This document shows positions 17,808 through 27,573 of a stretch of DNA of 64,000 nt, one piece after another. Each line of letters opens with the position of its first letter. The stretch's first letter is position 1. The position numbers and the translations under genes were made by a program. A model generated the notes under the pieces. The model was not told where the DNA came from. It saw only the letters and a list, made by a program, of their open reading frames with translations, and made no database searches. The stretch is from contig OY781919.1 in the NCBI GenBank assembly GCA_963677215.1, positions 3,844,001-3,908,000 on the forward strand, read 5' to 3'. Source of the stretch: G963676795 sp963677215 (lineage in GTDB: Bacteria; Desulfobacterota; Desulfuromonadia; Desulfuromonadales; Geopsychrobacteraceae).

Positions 17808-20186
17808 TCAACGGAAAAGCCCGGATCGCCATGCCAGCACGCGGGTATTTTCAGGTTCAAACCGGACCAGAACAGTCCCCTGCAGATCGGTCCGATGGAG
17901 CGGTATTTTTCGCTGATCCAAAAATGCGACAAGCTGTGTCGCCGGAAGACGATAGGAATTCAGATAACCGGCCGATGCAAGGCAGAGGTCTGGCGCCAGA
18001 CGCTCGACAAGCCGGTCCGATAGCGAGTGCCTGCTACCGTGATGAGGCAGCTTCAGAACCGTCACCGGTCCGGGAAAGTCGTGTTCCAGCATCTCACTCA
18101 CCCCCTGAACGCCAAGATCACCGGTCAACAGAATACCCTGATCAGACGCAGCACGATAATAGATTGCGATCGATGCATCATTCTCACTCTGCGGCCGCTC
18201 GAGGCGAAAGCTATAGAGCTGATCAAACCCCTCGATGTTCAGCTGCTGCCAGCCGGCAGGCACCCTACTCACCCGCAGAGAACGCTGATCAGCAACTGCC
18301 TGCAACGAGGGATGCAGCCTGTCGTCGCGATAGGCGTGATAGAAGGTTCCGATCGACATATTGCTGAGCAGAAACGGCAATCCCTTACGGTGATCTGGAT
18401 GATCATGAGTCAGCAGTACAGCATCAAGGTGATCGACACCCAACTCGGCCAACGCCGGCGCAAGCAGGCGTTCACCGACATCAAAACGGTCACTGTAAAG
18501 CCCTCCCCCATCAACAAGCAGGGTCTTACCGGCCGCATTTCTCAACAGCAACGATTCACCCTGGCCGACGCTGAACATCACCAGTTCTGGACAACTCGGC
18601 TGCAGTGGCAATCCCCAAAAGAGCAGTATGCAACCAAGGAGCATGCAGCATGGCCACCATCTTGCCCGGCCCGGCAGACAAAACATGAGAAGAATAGCGA
18701 TAACCATGAAGGCACAGAACAGATACTGCTGTCCGGCAAGAAAGACCCGCTCCCCGGCCAACAGAGGCCAGCCCTGCCCCCATTCGCAGAACTTCAGCAA
18801 GACTTCCAGCACTATGCCGCAGAAGCGGAACAACAGCAGTGCCAGCGCAGGAGATACAGAAAAGCAGAGCAACCCGGCAAGACCAACAGGCAGGGCGACC
18901 AGTGTCACCAGAGGGACGGCAAGCAGGTTCAGAAAAACTCCTCCAGGTGCAAGCATATGAAAATTCAGCAGCACCAGGGGCAAAGTTGCCAGGCTTGCCG
19001 CAGCAGAGACAAGCAGGAGCTGAAGAGGATAACGCAAAAGCCTGGTCAGCGGAGAGGTCCAGCGCTCGATCGACTGCTGCAGGCCAAGAATCCCTGCAGC
19101 GCCGGCAAAGGACAATTGCCAGCCAGCCTGCCAGAACAGGAGCGGCTCAATCAACAGCGATAACAGCGCACAACAGGCCAGGACAATGAAGGGGCGGACA
19201 TAATAACGCAGCCAGAGCAGCAGCGCAGCAAGAAGGATGATCGAGAAAGCCCTGCGGGTTGCAAGCGCATCGCCGGTCAGAATCAGATAGACAAACAACA
19301 AAGGTACCAGCAGAAGCGGCAGAACACGTTGCCCAGGTTGCCATAGCATCAGGGCTGAACATCTGCGGTACAGAGCGGAGAACAGCAGATAACCGAACAG
19401 CGCAATCATCCCGAGATGCAGACCAGAAATAGCGTAGAGGTGACTGATCCCACTCGCCGCCAGGATACGCCGCTGCACATCGCCGATGGTCTTCCCCTCG
19501 CCGAGCAGCAGAGCCCTGACCAGAGTCGCCTGCTGATCGGGAAGGTTTTTCTCAACGGCCAGAGCGATGCTGCGCTTCCAGCGGAACAGGGCTCGCCCCA
19601 AGGTCCAGCGCCCCGCGTCTTCGACCTGCAGATCGGCATCCGACTTGACCCAGGCCGTCAGGTCGATATCTTCCGCAGCAAGAAACCTCGGCCAGTTGAA
19701 TTCACCAGGACTGCCAAACAGCCTGGGACTGCGTAGCCTGGATATGAATTGGATGCGATCTCCAGGCAGTGGCAGATGTTCCGCCTGATCGATAAAAAGT
19801 CTGATTTTCAGTGGAGAAGAAAAATCGACAGGTTGAGATTTCGCTTCCAGAGAGCGGGCCCTGAGATCAAGACGCGCACGCCCGTCACTGACCGGCACCA
19901 CCCGCACGACCTCAGCACCAACGGTCAGTTTCTGCTTGAGAAGATCTGTTTCACCGGCAAGAGGGTGGAGAGGCAAGGGGGAGGCTGACCGAAAAAAAGC
20001 CAGCAGAAAAAAACTGCAGAAGATTGCGCAATGCCTGCGCGATCCTGTCAGCAACAACCCGCCAATACAAGCCGAAATGAAAACTGCAGTGGCAACAGAC
20101 AACCACTGCAGTGAAATCAAGTCAAAATAACTGCCGCCAGCCAGGCCGACACAGGTTGCCAGCAAAGCAACCAGAACAAGCTGCAT
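17808..20186 (-). CDS. comEC: ComEC/Rec2 DNA-uptake channel protein
   Basis: A 792-residue polytopic inner-membrane protein that forms the DNA import channel in natural transformation. The N-terminus has two membrane segments and a DUF4131-type OB-like domain. The Competence domain follows with many helices (GISHLYAISGLHLGMIALFGYL, DALATRRAFSII). The C-terminal metallo-beta-lactamase-like domain has LLTHDHPDHRKGLPF and LKLPHHGSRHS, thought to act as the nuclease that degrades the non-imported strand. Its presence suggests competence, but other com genes are outside the window. The start ATG has GGAGGGG just upstream. Confidence 0.93.
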   Translation of the reverse strand: MQLVLVALLATCVGLAGGSYFDLISLQWLSVATAVFISACIGGLLLTGSRRHCAIFCSFFLLAFFRSASPLPLHPLAGETDLLKQKLTVGAEVVRVVPVSDGRARLDLRARSLEAKSQPVDFSSPLKIRLFIDQAEHLPLPGDRIQFISRLRSPRLFGSPGEFNWPRFLAAEDIDLTAWVKSDADLQVEDAGRWTLGRALFRWKRSIALAVEKNLPDQQATLVRALLLGEGKTIGDVQRRILAASGISHLYAISGLHLGMIALFGYLLFSALYRRCSALMLWQPGQRVLPLLLVPLLFVYLILTGDALATRRAFSIILLAALLLWLRYYVRPFIVLACCALLSLLIEPLLFWQAGWQLSFAGAAGILGLQQSIERWTSPLTRLLRYPLQLLLVSAAASLATLPLVLLNFHMLAPGGVFLNLLAVPLVTLVALPVGLAGLLCFSVSPALALLLFRFCGIVLEVLLKFCEWGQGWPLLAGERVFLAGQQYLFCAFMVIAILLMFCLPGRARWWPCCMLLGCILLFWGLPLQPSCPELVMFSVGQGESLLLRNAAGKTLLVDGGGLYSDRFDVGERLLAPALAELGVDHLDAVLLTHDHPDHRKGLPFLLSNMSIGTFYHAYRDDRLHPSLQAVADQRSLRVSRVPAGWQQLNIEGFDQLYSFRLERPQSENDASIAIYYRAASDQGILLTGDLGVQGVSEMLEHDFPGPVTVLKLPHHGSRHSLSDRLVERLAPDLCLASAGYLNSYRLPATQLVAFLDQRKIPLHRTDLQGTVLVRFEPENTRVLAWRSGLFR

Positions 20187-20242
20187 ATCCCCTCCTTCAA
20201 TGCAGCCAACCCCGTTAATTAAGATTTACCCCTCTGTCAGGC

Positions 20243-21232
20243 TCAGGCCGATTGAGCCTTTTTGCTGGCCTGTCCTTTGAGAGCCTCTTCACTTTCATAC
20301 TTTTTGATAAAGGATTCTGCCAGGGCAACATCCTCTTTACAGCCGATAAAGACCGGTGACCGTTCATGGATCTGGGTCGCCTTGAGATCGAGGATCCGTG
20401 TGTGCCCATCCGATGCTGCGCCACCAGCCTGTTCGACCAGATAGGCCATCGGATTGAGTTCGAAAAGCAGGCGCAATTTACCCTGGGGCTGAGTTTTCAA
20501 ATGCGGGTAAAAGAAAATCCCCTTCCCCTTGAGCAGCACCTGATTGATGTCCGGGACGAAACCACCACTGTAGCGCAGTTTGACACCCCGCTCTTCAAGG
20601 GAAGAGACAAAGGCTTCAACGCCTGGGGTATAGAGGTTGCGCTGCCCGCCCGGAGCATAGAGGTTGCCGCTCGGCTCAAGCCTGATATTTTCACGCAGCA
20701 GGGTATATTCCATCAGATTGTTCATGCCGAATTCATGAACACCCTTACCGACACTGTAGACCAGTGTGGTCCGCGGCCCGTAAAGGATATAGACGGCGCC
20801 GACCTGGTTGCGGCCGTGCTGCAACAGCTCACAGCCTTCATAAATGGAAACGATGGTACCGACCGCCAGGTTGACGTCAACCAGCGAGGATCCGTCCAAC
20901 GGATCGAAGGCGACGGAATATTTACCTTCGCAATCAGGAGAGATCGGCAGAATCTCGTCCATCTCCTCGGACATCATGTTGGCGACGACCCGCGAATGCT
21001 CAAGGCGCTTGCGCAGGATCCGGTCAGCCAGCACATCAAGGGCCAGCTGCTCCTCACCATAGAGGTTGGAGGTACCGGCAACCCCGAGGTCACCAGTTCG
21101 AATCGAGTTGATAATGTATTTCGAGGCCTCGGCGATTTCACAAATCAGGTGAATCAGGCTTTCGTGAACATAATTCTCACGCAGGTGTCTGCGCAGGTCG
21201 ATCTGAAACTTTGTTTTTCCCGGTTCGCTCAT
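20243..21232 (-). CDS. fbp: Fructose-1,6-bisphosphatase class I
   Basis: A 329-residue gluconeogenic phosphatase that converts fructose 1,6-bisphosphate to fructose 6-phosphate. The metal and phosphate site is in SEEMDEILP and FDPLDGSSLVDVN; the substrate region includes YVPDINQVLLKGKGIFFYP-like GGFVPDINQVLLKGKGIFFYPH and LRLLFELNPMAYLVEQAGG. This matches the class I family in length and motif order. It stands as a likely single gene, consistent with gluconeogenic growth on acetate or other organic acids. Confidence 0.95.
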   Translation of the reverse strand: MSEPGKTKFQIDLRRHLRENYVHESLIHLICEIAEASKYIINSIRTGDLGVAGTSNLYGEEQLALDVLADRILRKRLEHSRVVANMMSEEMDEILPISPDCEGKYSVAFDPLDGSSLVDVNLAVGTIVSIYEGCELLQHGRNQVGAVYILYGPRTTLVYSVGKGVHEFGMNNLMEYTLLRENIRLEPSGNLYAPGGQRNLYTPGVEAFVSSLEERGVKLRYSGGFVPDINQVLLKGKGIFFYPHLKTQPQGKLRLLFELNPMAYLVEQAGGAASDGHTRILDLKATQIHERSPVFIGCKEDVALAESFIKKYESEEALKGQASKKAQSA

Positions 21233-21372
21233 GCGAAGGTCTCTCCCTATCGGTGAATATCAATCAGAAAATTGGCATCGGTACTACGCGCTTGCCCCGA
21301 ATCAATCAGGACAGTCTAGCCCAGAATGACGGCAACGGCAACCATTGTCTCACAGTTTAAAACTGTTTCGCA

Positions 21373-22158
21373 TCAACCCGGAGGCCCCTCACCGGGAGAA
21401 TCACACCAGAGCAGAGTCGCCCCGACAACGGCCAGCGGAATACAGAAAAACTGGACAAAAGGGATAGCCAGCAGCACGAAGACGCTGCAGGAGAAGCCGC
21501 CCATCAGCAGTGGCCGCTGAAAGAGATAACGCCGCAGCTGAGAAAAGCTGTAATGCTTGCGCATGGTCACAAACGCCATGTATTCGACACCGAGAAAGAA
21601 CAGGGTCAGCAGCGGCGCAAATACCGTGTAAACAAGGGTTCCGATCAGTGGCAAAAAGTTCAGCGAGAGCAGGATAATCATGCAGATGACGAAAAAAGCC
21701 ATCTTCTTTAGCTCATAGCCGACGGCATATTTGGCTTCGCTCAGAATCATGCCAAAGCTCATCCCCTGCGCAGACGACTCTCCGTGAACCAGCTGCTCAG
21801 TTCGCTCGGAAAGAAACTCGTTAAACGGCGATGCAATCAGATTGCCGATCAAGGTAAACGAGAAGAAGACAATCACCGTCGTCAGCAACAGGGCCACAAC
21901 CCAGGCCAGATAGTAGAGGACCAGTCCGTACCAGACCTCGGTGCCCGGTGCATAGTGATCAAGAGCCCAGTCAAACCACCCCAGACCGAAATAGACCACC
22001 GCCGAGAAAATAACCAGGTTGATCAAAAACGGAATGGCGACATAGCGCAACAGGCCCGGATGCTTACGAAAAAAGCCGACGGCCCGAAACGGGTAACTGA
22101 AACCACGACCAAAACCGGAGACAGGCTGAACAGCGGCGGAACCGACTCGCTTGATCAC
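21373..22158 (-). CDS. EI24/CysZ-like integral membrane protein
   Basis: A 261-residue inner-membrane protein with an EI24-domain layout: an amphipathic N-terminus (GFSYPFRAVGFFRKHPGLLRY), four or more long hydrophobic segments, and the conserved IASPFNEFLSERTEQLV stretch near residue 130. CysZ, a sulfate transporter, belongs to this family, but most members are uncharacterised and I would not assign sulfate. Its start overlaps the end of the upstream epimerase gene by ATGA, so the two are translationally coupled. Confidence 0.82.
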   Translation of the reverse strand: MIKRVGSAAVQPVSGFGRGFSYPFRAVGFFRKHPGLLRYVAIPFLINLVIFSAVVYFGLGWFDWALDHYAPGTEVWYGLVLYYLAWVVALLLTTVIVFFSFTLIGNLIASPFNEFLSERTEQLVHGESSAQGMSFGMILSEAKYAVGYELKKMAFFVICMIILLSLNFLPLIGTLVYTVFAPLLTLFFLGVEYMAFVTMRKHYSFSQLRRYLFQRPLLMGGFSCSVFVLLAIPFVQFFCIPLAVVGATLLWCDSPGEGPPG

Positions 22159-23027
22159 GGGGTCTCCCCGCAGGCCGCTAGCCCCGCATCCAGGGTCGGA
22201 TAGAGAAGCTCAATCTGCAGCTCGTTCAGCAATTTTCCATTCGACATGCGCCTTGATTCCTTGAGAAATGAGAGGGTCAGAGGATTCATGACTTTTTCTG
22301 CTTCAGCCATGGTCAACTGTTCCGGCTGGGGCAGACCGTAAAGAGTCGCCACCCGGCTGAAGTAGTCGCTCATGCTGCTCGCACCGCCGTCACAGACATT
22401 GAAGACAGCGCCCCCCTCTCCTCTCTCCATCGCGGCCAGACAGATGCGTACCAGATCGAGACTGTGAATGCGATTGGTCAAGGGAGAATCCTCGGGGCGC
22501 AGAACCTGATGACCTTTCGTCAGCTGAGCCACAGGCAGACGGCCGGGACCATAGATACCGGTCACCCTGAGGATCACCAGATCGAATCCCAGATCGCGGG
22601 CCTTTTCCTGCAGCTGGAATTCGGCACTGACCCTGCGCTTGGCCCGGCTCGTCTGTGGATTGAGCGGCGTATCCTCGGTCACCAAGGCTCCTCCGCAGTC
22701 ACCATAAACACCACTGGTACTGATATAGACGATCTTTTCAGGACAGTTCCCTGCAGCCAGCTGACGGCAGAAATTGGTCATCCGGTAATCGCTGCTGCCG
22801 CCCCCCTGGGGCGGCATGAAGTAGAATATTTTCTGCCCGTGCAACGACAAGGTGGGGAGATCGTCACGATAATCGAAATCTGCAATTGTCGCTGCGATCT
22901 CCAACTCCGCCAACTGCTGTCGACTCTCTTCGCTATGCGCCGTCGCCCGGACAGAGTAGCCGCGCTCCAGCAAACTGCGGGCGACACGCTTGCCGATATC
23001 GCCACATCCAACAATTAGATAAGCCAT
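22155..23027 (-). CDS. NAD(P)-dependent epimerase/SDR-like protein
   Basis: A 290-residue extended short-chain dehydrogenase-like protein. The N-terminal Rossmann motif is IVGCGDIGKRVA; YISTSGVYGDCGG near residue 100 resembles the Ser-Tyr active-site region of the YeeZ-type family; LRVTGIYGPGRLP follows near residue 155. The canonical YxxxK is not obvious, which also fits YeeZ relatives, so catalysis is uncertain. The start at 23027 puts the Rossmann motif at residue 5; a TTG at 23054 would overlap pepN but lacks a better ribosome site. It is co-directional with pepN and the EI24 gene. Confidence 0.8.
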   Translation of the reverse strand: MAYLIVGCGDIGKRVARSLLERGYSVRATAHSEESRQQLAELEIAATIADFDYRDDLPTLSLHGQKIFYFMPPQGGGSSDYRMTNFCRQLAAGNCPEKIVYISTSGVYGDCGGALVTEDTPLNPQTSRAKRRVSAEFQLQEKARDLGFDLVILRVTGIYGPGRLPVAQLTKGHQVLRPEDSPLTNRIHSLDLVRICLAAMERGEGGAVFNVCDGGASSMSDYFSRVATLYGLPQPEQLTMAEAEKVMNPLTLSFLKESRRMSNGKLLNELQIELLYPTLDAGLAACGETP

Positions 23028-23050
23028 TGATACTTCCATCTCCCGCGAAG

Positions 23051-25705
23051 TCAATCGAGGCTTTTGCTGACGATCTCATACAGATCGCGTGACAGCCTAG
23101 CGGCCTTGAGCAGTTCCAGCTGTTCTCTCATCAGTTCACGTCTCGCCGGCTCCAGTCGCTTCCAACGGGTCAGCGGAGCAGCCATGCGAGCCGCAAGCTG
23201 AGGATTTTTACTGTCTATCTGGATAATCTGGTCAACCAGCAGACGGTAACCGGCCCCGTCGCCGCGATGGAATACCGCTTGATTCTGGGCAAAAGAACCG
23301 AGCAGCGAGCGGGCGCGATTCGGGTTCCCCAGGGTAAAGTCGGGGTGTTCAAGCAGCTTGATAATCTCTGCATAGGTTTCGTCCCGGTGCCCAAGCGCCT
23401 GAACACTGAACCACTTGTCGAGCAGCAACGGCTGCTTGTGCCACTGACCATGAAAGTCTGCGATAATCTCAGCACGTTCAGGAATAAGGCTGTCAGCGAT
23501 AACCCCGAAGGCGGCAAGGCGATCGGTCATGTTGGTCGCACCACGATACTGATCCAGGCTGATCTCACGTGCTTGGTCTTCTTCCAGGCGCATCAGCTGG
23601 ACCAGACAGAAATTTTTCAGTGCGCGCTGACCCAGATCGGCGGCAACCAGACGATAGGCTCCGTCAGTCGCAACATTCTCGGCATAACGCTGATAGAGCA
23701 GCTCACGGTTGCACTCATCGAGAAGTTTGAGAGCCGCGCTGCGCACCTGGCGAAGCAGCTGCGGATCAAAACCATCGATCTGCTCAGCCAGGTACTGTTC
23801 GCTCGGCAGGGTCAACAACTGGACCAACAGGCTGGGGTCGGCATTGCGATCAGCAAGGGCACTGCTCCAGGCGTCGATGAAGACATCCTGCAACTGTCCG
23901 GGCTGACCGCTTTGCGCACTCTGATAGAGGCGCAGCAGTTCCTTGCCGGCGAGCATCTGTCCCGCCTCCCAGCGATTGAACGGGTCGCTGTCGTGAGCCA
24001 TGCGAAAAGCCAGGTCCGCATCGGACAGATCGACATCAAGCTTAACCGGAGCCGAAAATCCCCGCAGTGGTGAGAGCACCGGTCGCTCAGGAAGATTGAC
24101 AAAGGTAAATTCCTGATCTGCGGCAGTGATGTCGAGAACCCGCGTCGTCGCCCCCGGCCGGGCCTCCCCCTCCAACTGCAGGGGCAGATCCTGACCGGCA
24201 GAATCAAGCAGGCCGAGACTGAGCGGAACATGGAACGGCAGTTTTTCAGGCTGCCCCGGAGTCGACGGGCAGCTCTGGGTGACCTTGAGCGTCAAGGTCC
24301 CGGCTGTTTCGTCATAGCTCTGCACAAGGTTCAAGGATGGCGTCCCCGCCTGAGCATACCAGCGGCTGAACAGCGTCAGGTCGACACCGCCTGTTTCCTC
24401 CATGGCCGCCACGAAATCATCACAGGTGGCTGCTTCGCCATCGTGGCGCCTGAGGTAAAGCTGAACGCCGGAGACAAACCGCTCACGGCCAAGCAGGGTC
24501 TGCATCATGCGGATCACCTCGGCACCCTTGTTGTAGACTGTCGTCGTATAAAAATTATTGATTTCAACATAGGATTCAGGACGCACCGGATGGGCCATCG
24601 GCCCGCCATCCTCAGGGAACTGAAATTGACGCAGCACCCGCACGTCATCGATCCGCTTGACCGCGCGGGAATTCATGTCGGAGGAGAATTCCTGGTCGCG
24701 GAAAACGGTCAGCCCCTCTTTGAGGCTCAACTGGAACCAGTCCCGGCAGGTCACCCGATTACCGGTCCAGTTATGGAAATATTCGTGGGCGATGACCGAT
24801 TCGACCCCGAGATAGTCGATGTCAGTGGCGGTCTCCGGATGAGCAAGAACGTATTTGGAATTGAAAACGTTCAACCCTTTGTTTTCCATCGCTCCCATGT
24901 TGAAGTCATCAACGGCAACAATCATGTAGCGATCGAGATCGTATTCGAGACCGAAAACCTCTTCGTCCCACTTCATCGACTTCTTCAGTGATGCCATGGC
25001 GTGATCGCAATAATCTGAATTACGCGGCTCGACATAGATCTGCAGCAGTACATCACGCCCGGTCATGGTGGTGAAATGATCCTCAAGACAGACCAGGTTC
25101 CCCGCCACCAGGGCAAAGAGGTAGCTCGGCTTGCGGAACGGATCTTCCCACTTGGCAAAATGACGGCCGTTTTCCAGGTCACCCTGAGCAATCAGGTTAC
25201 CGTTGCTCAAGAGCACCGGAACCGATCTGTCTGCCTCGATCCTGACCCGGAACTTCGCCAGGACATCCGGGCGGTCAAGATAGTAGGTTATCTTGCGGAA
25301 CCCTTCAGCTTCACACTGGGTGCAATAGTTGCCGCTCGACAGATAAAGACCTTCCATCGAGGTGTTACCCGGCGGATCGATCCGCGTCACGACCTCAAGG
25401 ATAAAGGTCTCGGCAGGCTGGATTATCGTCAGGCTCTCGGCATCGACAGTATACTCGTGATCCGCGAGCTGGCGGCCGTCAATTTTCAGCTCCAGCAGTT
25501 CAAGCTGCTCACCGACCAGGACCAGAGGTTCCAGCATCCCGTCTCGATCGGGATTCAGACGCAGCTGAAGGCGTGCATGAACGTGCGTTTTTTCACCCAG
25601 ATCGAAATCGAGATCGACCTGATCGATCAGAAAAGCCGGGGTTTTGTAATCAAGACGACAAATGGCCTGGGGCATATCTGCAGAATTCATAGTGATAACT
25701 CGCAT
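23051..25705 (-). CDS. pepN: Aminopeptidase N
   Basis: An 884-residue M1 zinc metalloprotease that removes N-terminal amino acids from peptides in the cytoplasm. The exopeptidase motif is GAMENKGLNVFN, the zinc site is VIAHEYFHNWTGNRVTC with the third ligand Glu in LKEGLTVFRDQEF, and the transition-state Tyr lies in YTTTVYNKGAEVIRM. The C-terminal helical domain (about residues 540-884) matches the E. coli PepN type. The start is uncertain among ATGs at 25705, 25690 and 25675; the first has AGGAAG about 10 bases upstream. Confidence 0.95.
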   Translation of the reverse strand: MRVITMNSADMPQAICRLDYKTPAFLIDQVDLDFDLGEKTHVHARLQLRLNPDRDGMLEPLVLVGEQLELLELKIDGRQLADHEYTVDAESLTIIQPAETFILEVVTRIDPPGNTSMEGLYLSSGNYCTQCEAEGFRKITYYLDRPDVLAKFRVRIEADRSVPVLLSNGNLIAQGDLENGRHFAKWEDPFRKPSYLFALVAGNLVCLEDHFTTMTGRDVLLQIYVEPRNSDYCDHAMASLKKSMKWDEEVFGLEYDLDRYMIVAVDDFNMGAMENKGLNVFNSKYVLAHPETATDIDYLGVESVIAHEYFHNWTGNRVTCRDWFQLSLKEGLTVFRDQEFSSDMNSRAVKRIDDVRVLRQFQFPEDGGPMAHPVRPESYVEINNFYTTTVYNKGAEVIRMMQTLLGRERFVSGVQLYLRRHDGEAATCDDFVAAMEETGGVDLTLFSRWYAQAGTPSLNLVQSYDETAGTLTLKVTQSCPSTPGQPEKLPFHVPLSLGLLDSAGQDLPLQLEGEARPGATTRVLDITAADQEFTFVNLPERPVLSPLRGFSAPVKLDVDLSDADLAFRMAHDSDPFNRWEAGQMLAGKELLRLYQSAQSGQPGQLQDVFIDAWSSALADRNADPSLLVQLLTLPSEQYLAEQIDGFDPQLLRQVRSAALKLLDECNRELLYQRYAENVATDGAYRLVAADLGQRALKNFCLVQLMRLEEDQAREISLDQYRGATNMTDRLAAFGVIADSLIPERAEIIADFHGQWHKQPLLLDKWFSVQALGHRDETYAEIIKLLEHPDFTLGNPNRARSLLGSFAQNQAVFHRGDGAGYRLLVDQIIQIDSKNPQLAARMAAPLTRWKRLEPARRELMREQLELLKAARLSRDLYEIVSKSLD

Positions 25706-25828
25706 GGCATAGCAGGCAGCTTCCTGAGCAGCCCGATAGAGGTTTTATAGTTTGTTAAAGATAACATTTTTGACCTGCGGGTAAAAGACGCTTACCACAA
25801 CAAAGACGGACAGCCATATGAATAGAAA

Positions 25829-25879
25829 GAACGGCACTTATCGCCCTAAAGATCAATCACAGGAGGATAAGTGCCGTTC
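25829..25879 (-). terminator. Terminator after the serine-rich protein gene
   Basis: A 14-bp perfect stem, GAACGGCACTTATC / GATAAGTGCCGTTC, with a 23-base loop, followed on the minus strand by TTTCT. It lies about 43 bases past the stop at 25922. Confidence 0.65.
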
Positions 25880-25921
25880 ATTGCGAGCGCCAATAAACGT
25901 GGGGCGAGCCAGCCGAATCGT

Positions 25922-27064
25922 TCAGGCGTCGATATCGACCGGTGTCTGTTCAGTAAGACCCAGCCCCCCATCCGGACGCGGATAGAGTGTTGACCGATAG
26001 CCATTCCCATCCAGCGCCGACAATCCGACCGGGGCAAAGGTGGAAAAGTTGAAGCGCAGAAAACTGGCCGACTCTTGCTCTTCGATCCGCAGGTTCCAGA
26101 CCCGGGTCAGGGTCTGATACAGATCGCCTTCTCCATCGACATCATCAACTCCGGCATACAGGTCATCCATCGTCTTCTCAGCAGCTAACGCCTCAGCCTC
26201 ATCCACGGCCCCAGATTCCAGTCCTGTCGAAGTGGAAGCCTGCATCAGCGGTGAGCTGGTCAACTGCTGGCTTATCTCCAGCAAGCTGGAGCGGTTGACG
26301 ACCAGTGCTTCGAATCCGGCCGTCATGCTCGTGGCATCCTCAGTGACCGGGAGTGCAGCAGTCCCACCCCCTTCTGGCGACGAGCTCTCCGCGGGAAGCG
26401 CCTCATTCAATTGCATATCAAACAGCGACTGCGACAAACTGTCGGAGCTGGTGCGGCTGATGGAGAATTCGCCACTGGTCAGATTCAGGGAAAAATCGAA
26501 GGTTCGCGTCTGAACAGCCGAGACAAGAAGACCGGAGGCGGCAACTGAGGAGGAAGAAGTTCCTTCGGCATTGGCCTGGTAGGAATCCTGCAACCGATAG
26601 GCCTCAATACTGACACTGCGGGTCATCGAAACGGAGAGATCAATCTGCTCGACACCCCCTTCCTGCAGGGCCGATGTCAGTCTGCTTGACAGCTGCTTGG
26701 CCAGCTGGGGATCAAGCCCCATCCCCTTGAACAGCTTGCTTAAATCCTTGCCGATACGCCGCAAACCGCCCTGGGTTATTTCCTCTTCGGCCGTTGCCGA
26801 ATCGACCAGGGTTGACGAATCCACGGCCTTAGCCAAGGACTGGCTCAAATCTGAAAAGGCCTTGAAACTTCTCTTGTCGTTGATCTGATGCTGACTCGCC
26901 TGGGACTCAAGCGCAGCGGTCAGTACGCTGCCCTTGCCACGAGAATGACGCGACTCGGCAGTGTTGTTGGTCTGTTCAGAATGCCGGGCCGGATGCTTTG
27001 CTGCCGCTGGGAGGTAGGACATAGGTGGAAGCGGTGAAATTACGGACGGGACCGATTGACTCAT
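25922..27064 (-). CDS. Unrecognised Ser-rich protein
   Basis: A 380-residue protein that I do not recognise. It has no signal peptide or membrane segment. Residues 1-60 are low complexity with Pro, Ser and His; a helical, charged part follows (about 60-130, including RRIGKDLSKLFKGMGLDPQLAKQLSSRL), then a beta-like part (VEQIDLSVSMTRSVSIEAY, TRTFDFSLNLTSGEFSIS), a Ser/Glu/Gly-rich linker, and an acidic C-terminus. A possible role in a surface or flagellar system is only a guess. The ATG at 27064 is chosen because GGAG lies 7 bases upstream and overlaps the first ATG of the longer frame. It is a single gene with its own terminator. Confidence 0.7.
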   Translation of the reverse strand: MSQSVPSVISPLPPMSYLPAAAKHPARHSEQTNNTAESRHSRGKGSVLTAALESQASQHQINDKRSFKAFSDLSQSLAKAVDSSTLVDSATAEEEITQGGLRRIGKDLSKLFKGMGLDPQLAKQLSSRLTSALQEGGVEQIDLSVSMTRSVSIEAYRLQDSYQANAEGTSSSSVAASGLLVSAVQTRTFDFSLNLTSGEFSISRTSSDSLSQSLFDMQLNEALPAESSSPEGGGTAALPVTEDATSMTAGFEALVVNRSSLLEISQQLTSSPLMQASTSTGLESGAVDEAEALAAEKTMDDLYAGVDDVDGEGDLYQTLTRVWNLRIEEQESASFLRFNFSTFAPVGLSALDGNGYRSTLYPRPDGGLGLTEQTPVDIDA

Positions 27065-27189
27065 AAGCTTCTCCATAGGTTTTCATTTGTCTACTCTGTT
27101 TACATTTATAGAGTCTGGACGACTTCTTTTCGACAGGTCGCAGGTCAATCTTTAGCCTCAAAGAGTAACTGACACACCCTTGAAAAGAA

Positions 27190-27217
27190 AAAGGCGCACC
27201 AGATTGCGGTGCACCTT
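27190..27217 (-). terminator. Rho-independent terminator after small zinc protein gene
   Basis: Stem AAGGTGCACC / GGTGCGCCTT (one G-T pair) with a short loop, followed on the minus strand by TTTCTTTTC. Confidence 0.8.
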
Positions 27218-27247
27218 TACTGAAAAAAACTTTTTAATACAGATCTG

Positions 27248-27451
27248 TCAGACCGGAAAGGCCTCCAGAGCCTGCTCCTCATTCCAGAGCTCAACGGCTT
27301 CGGCAAGCGAATTCGCCACAGCCATCTTTTCACAACAATCTTTCGAACAATAGATCCCGTAACGGCTCGTTGGCGCAAAACCGCTCGGTCCGAAACGCTT
27401 TGCCTGACCTCCACAACGGCAGGGAACCGCCGTATGCTCTTGCATATTCAT
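27248..27451 (-). CDS. Small zinc-ribbon-like protein (Lar-like)
   Basis: A 67-residue protein with two Cys pairs, CRCGG near residue 11 and YCSKDCCEK near residue 33, followed by ANSLAEAVELWNEEQ. The Cys pairs and the C-terminal helix ending in a Trp-Asn pair resemble the restriction-alleviation Lar family zinc ribbon, usually found on phages. No phage genes are nearby, so a restriction-modulating role is not supported by context. The start at 27451 has AGGAG 8 bases upstream. It lies between terminators and appears monocistronic. Confidence 0.65.
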   Translation of the reverse strand: MNMQEHTAVPCRCGGQAKRFGPSGFAPTSRYGIYCSKDCCEKMAVANSLAEAVELWNEEQALEAFPV

Positions 27452-27482
27452 ATCTCTCACTCCTGACAAAAAAATAAATAAC

Positions 27483-27507
27483 CCCCGTTCGCCCGTTGTC
27501 CGGGGGC
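27483..27507 (-). terminator. Probable terminator after dcd
   Basis: Stem CCCCCG / CGGGGG with a 13-base loop, followed on the minus strand by TTATTTATTTTTTT. It lies between the dcd stop and the small zinc protein gene. Confidence 0.65.
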
Positions 27508-27573
27508 AATAGAACTATTTATCTAATTAACCGCATTATTGAGTCAAGAGCATTTAGATCTCTTTAGTAGGGC

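Noticed and set aside
20366..21256. A 296-codon frame opposite fbp
   Set aside because: Antisense to an intact fructose bisphosphatase gene, with no motif of its own.
21353..21367. Perfect small palindrome ACAGTTT-A-AAACTGT
   Set aside because: It lies just past the EI24 gene stop without a U-run and is too short to call an operator or terminator.
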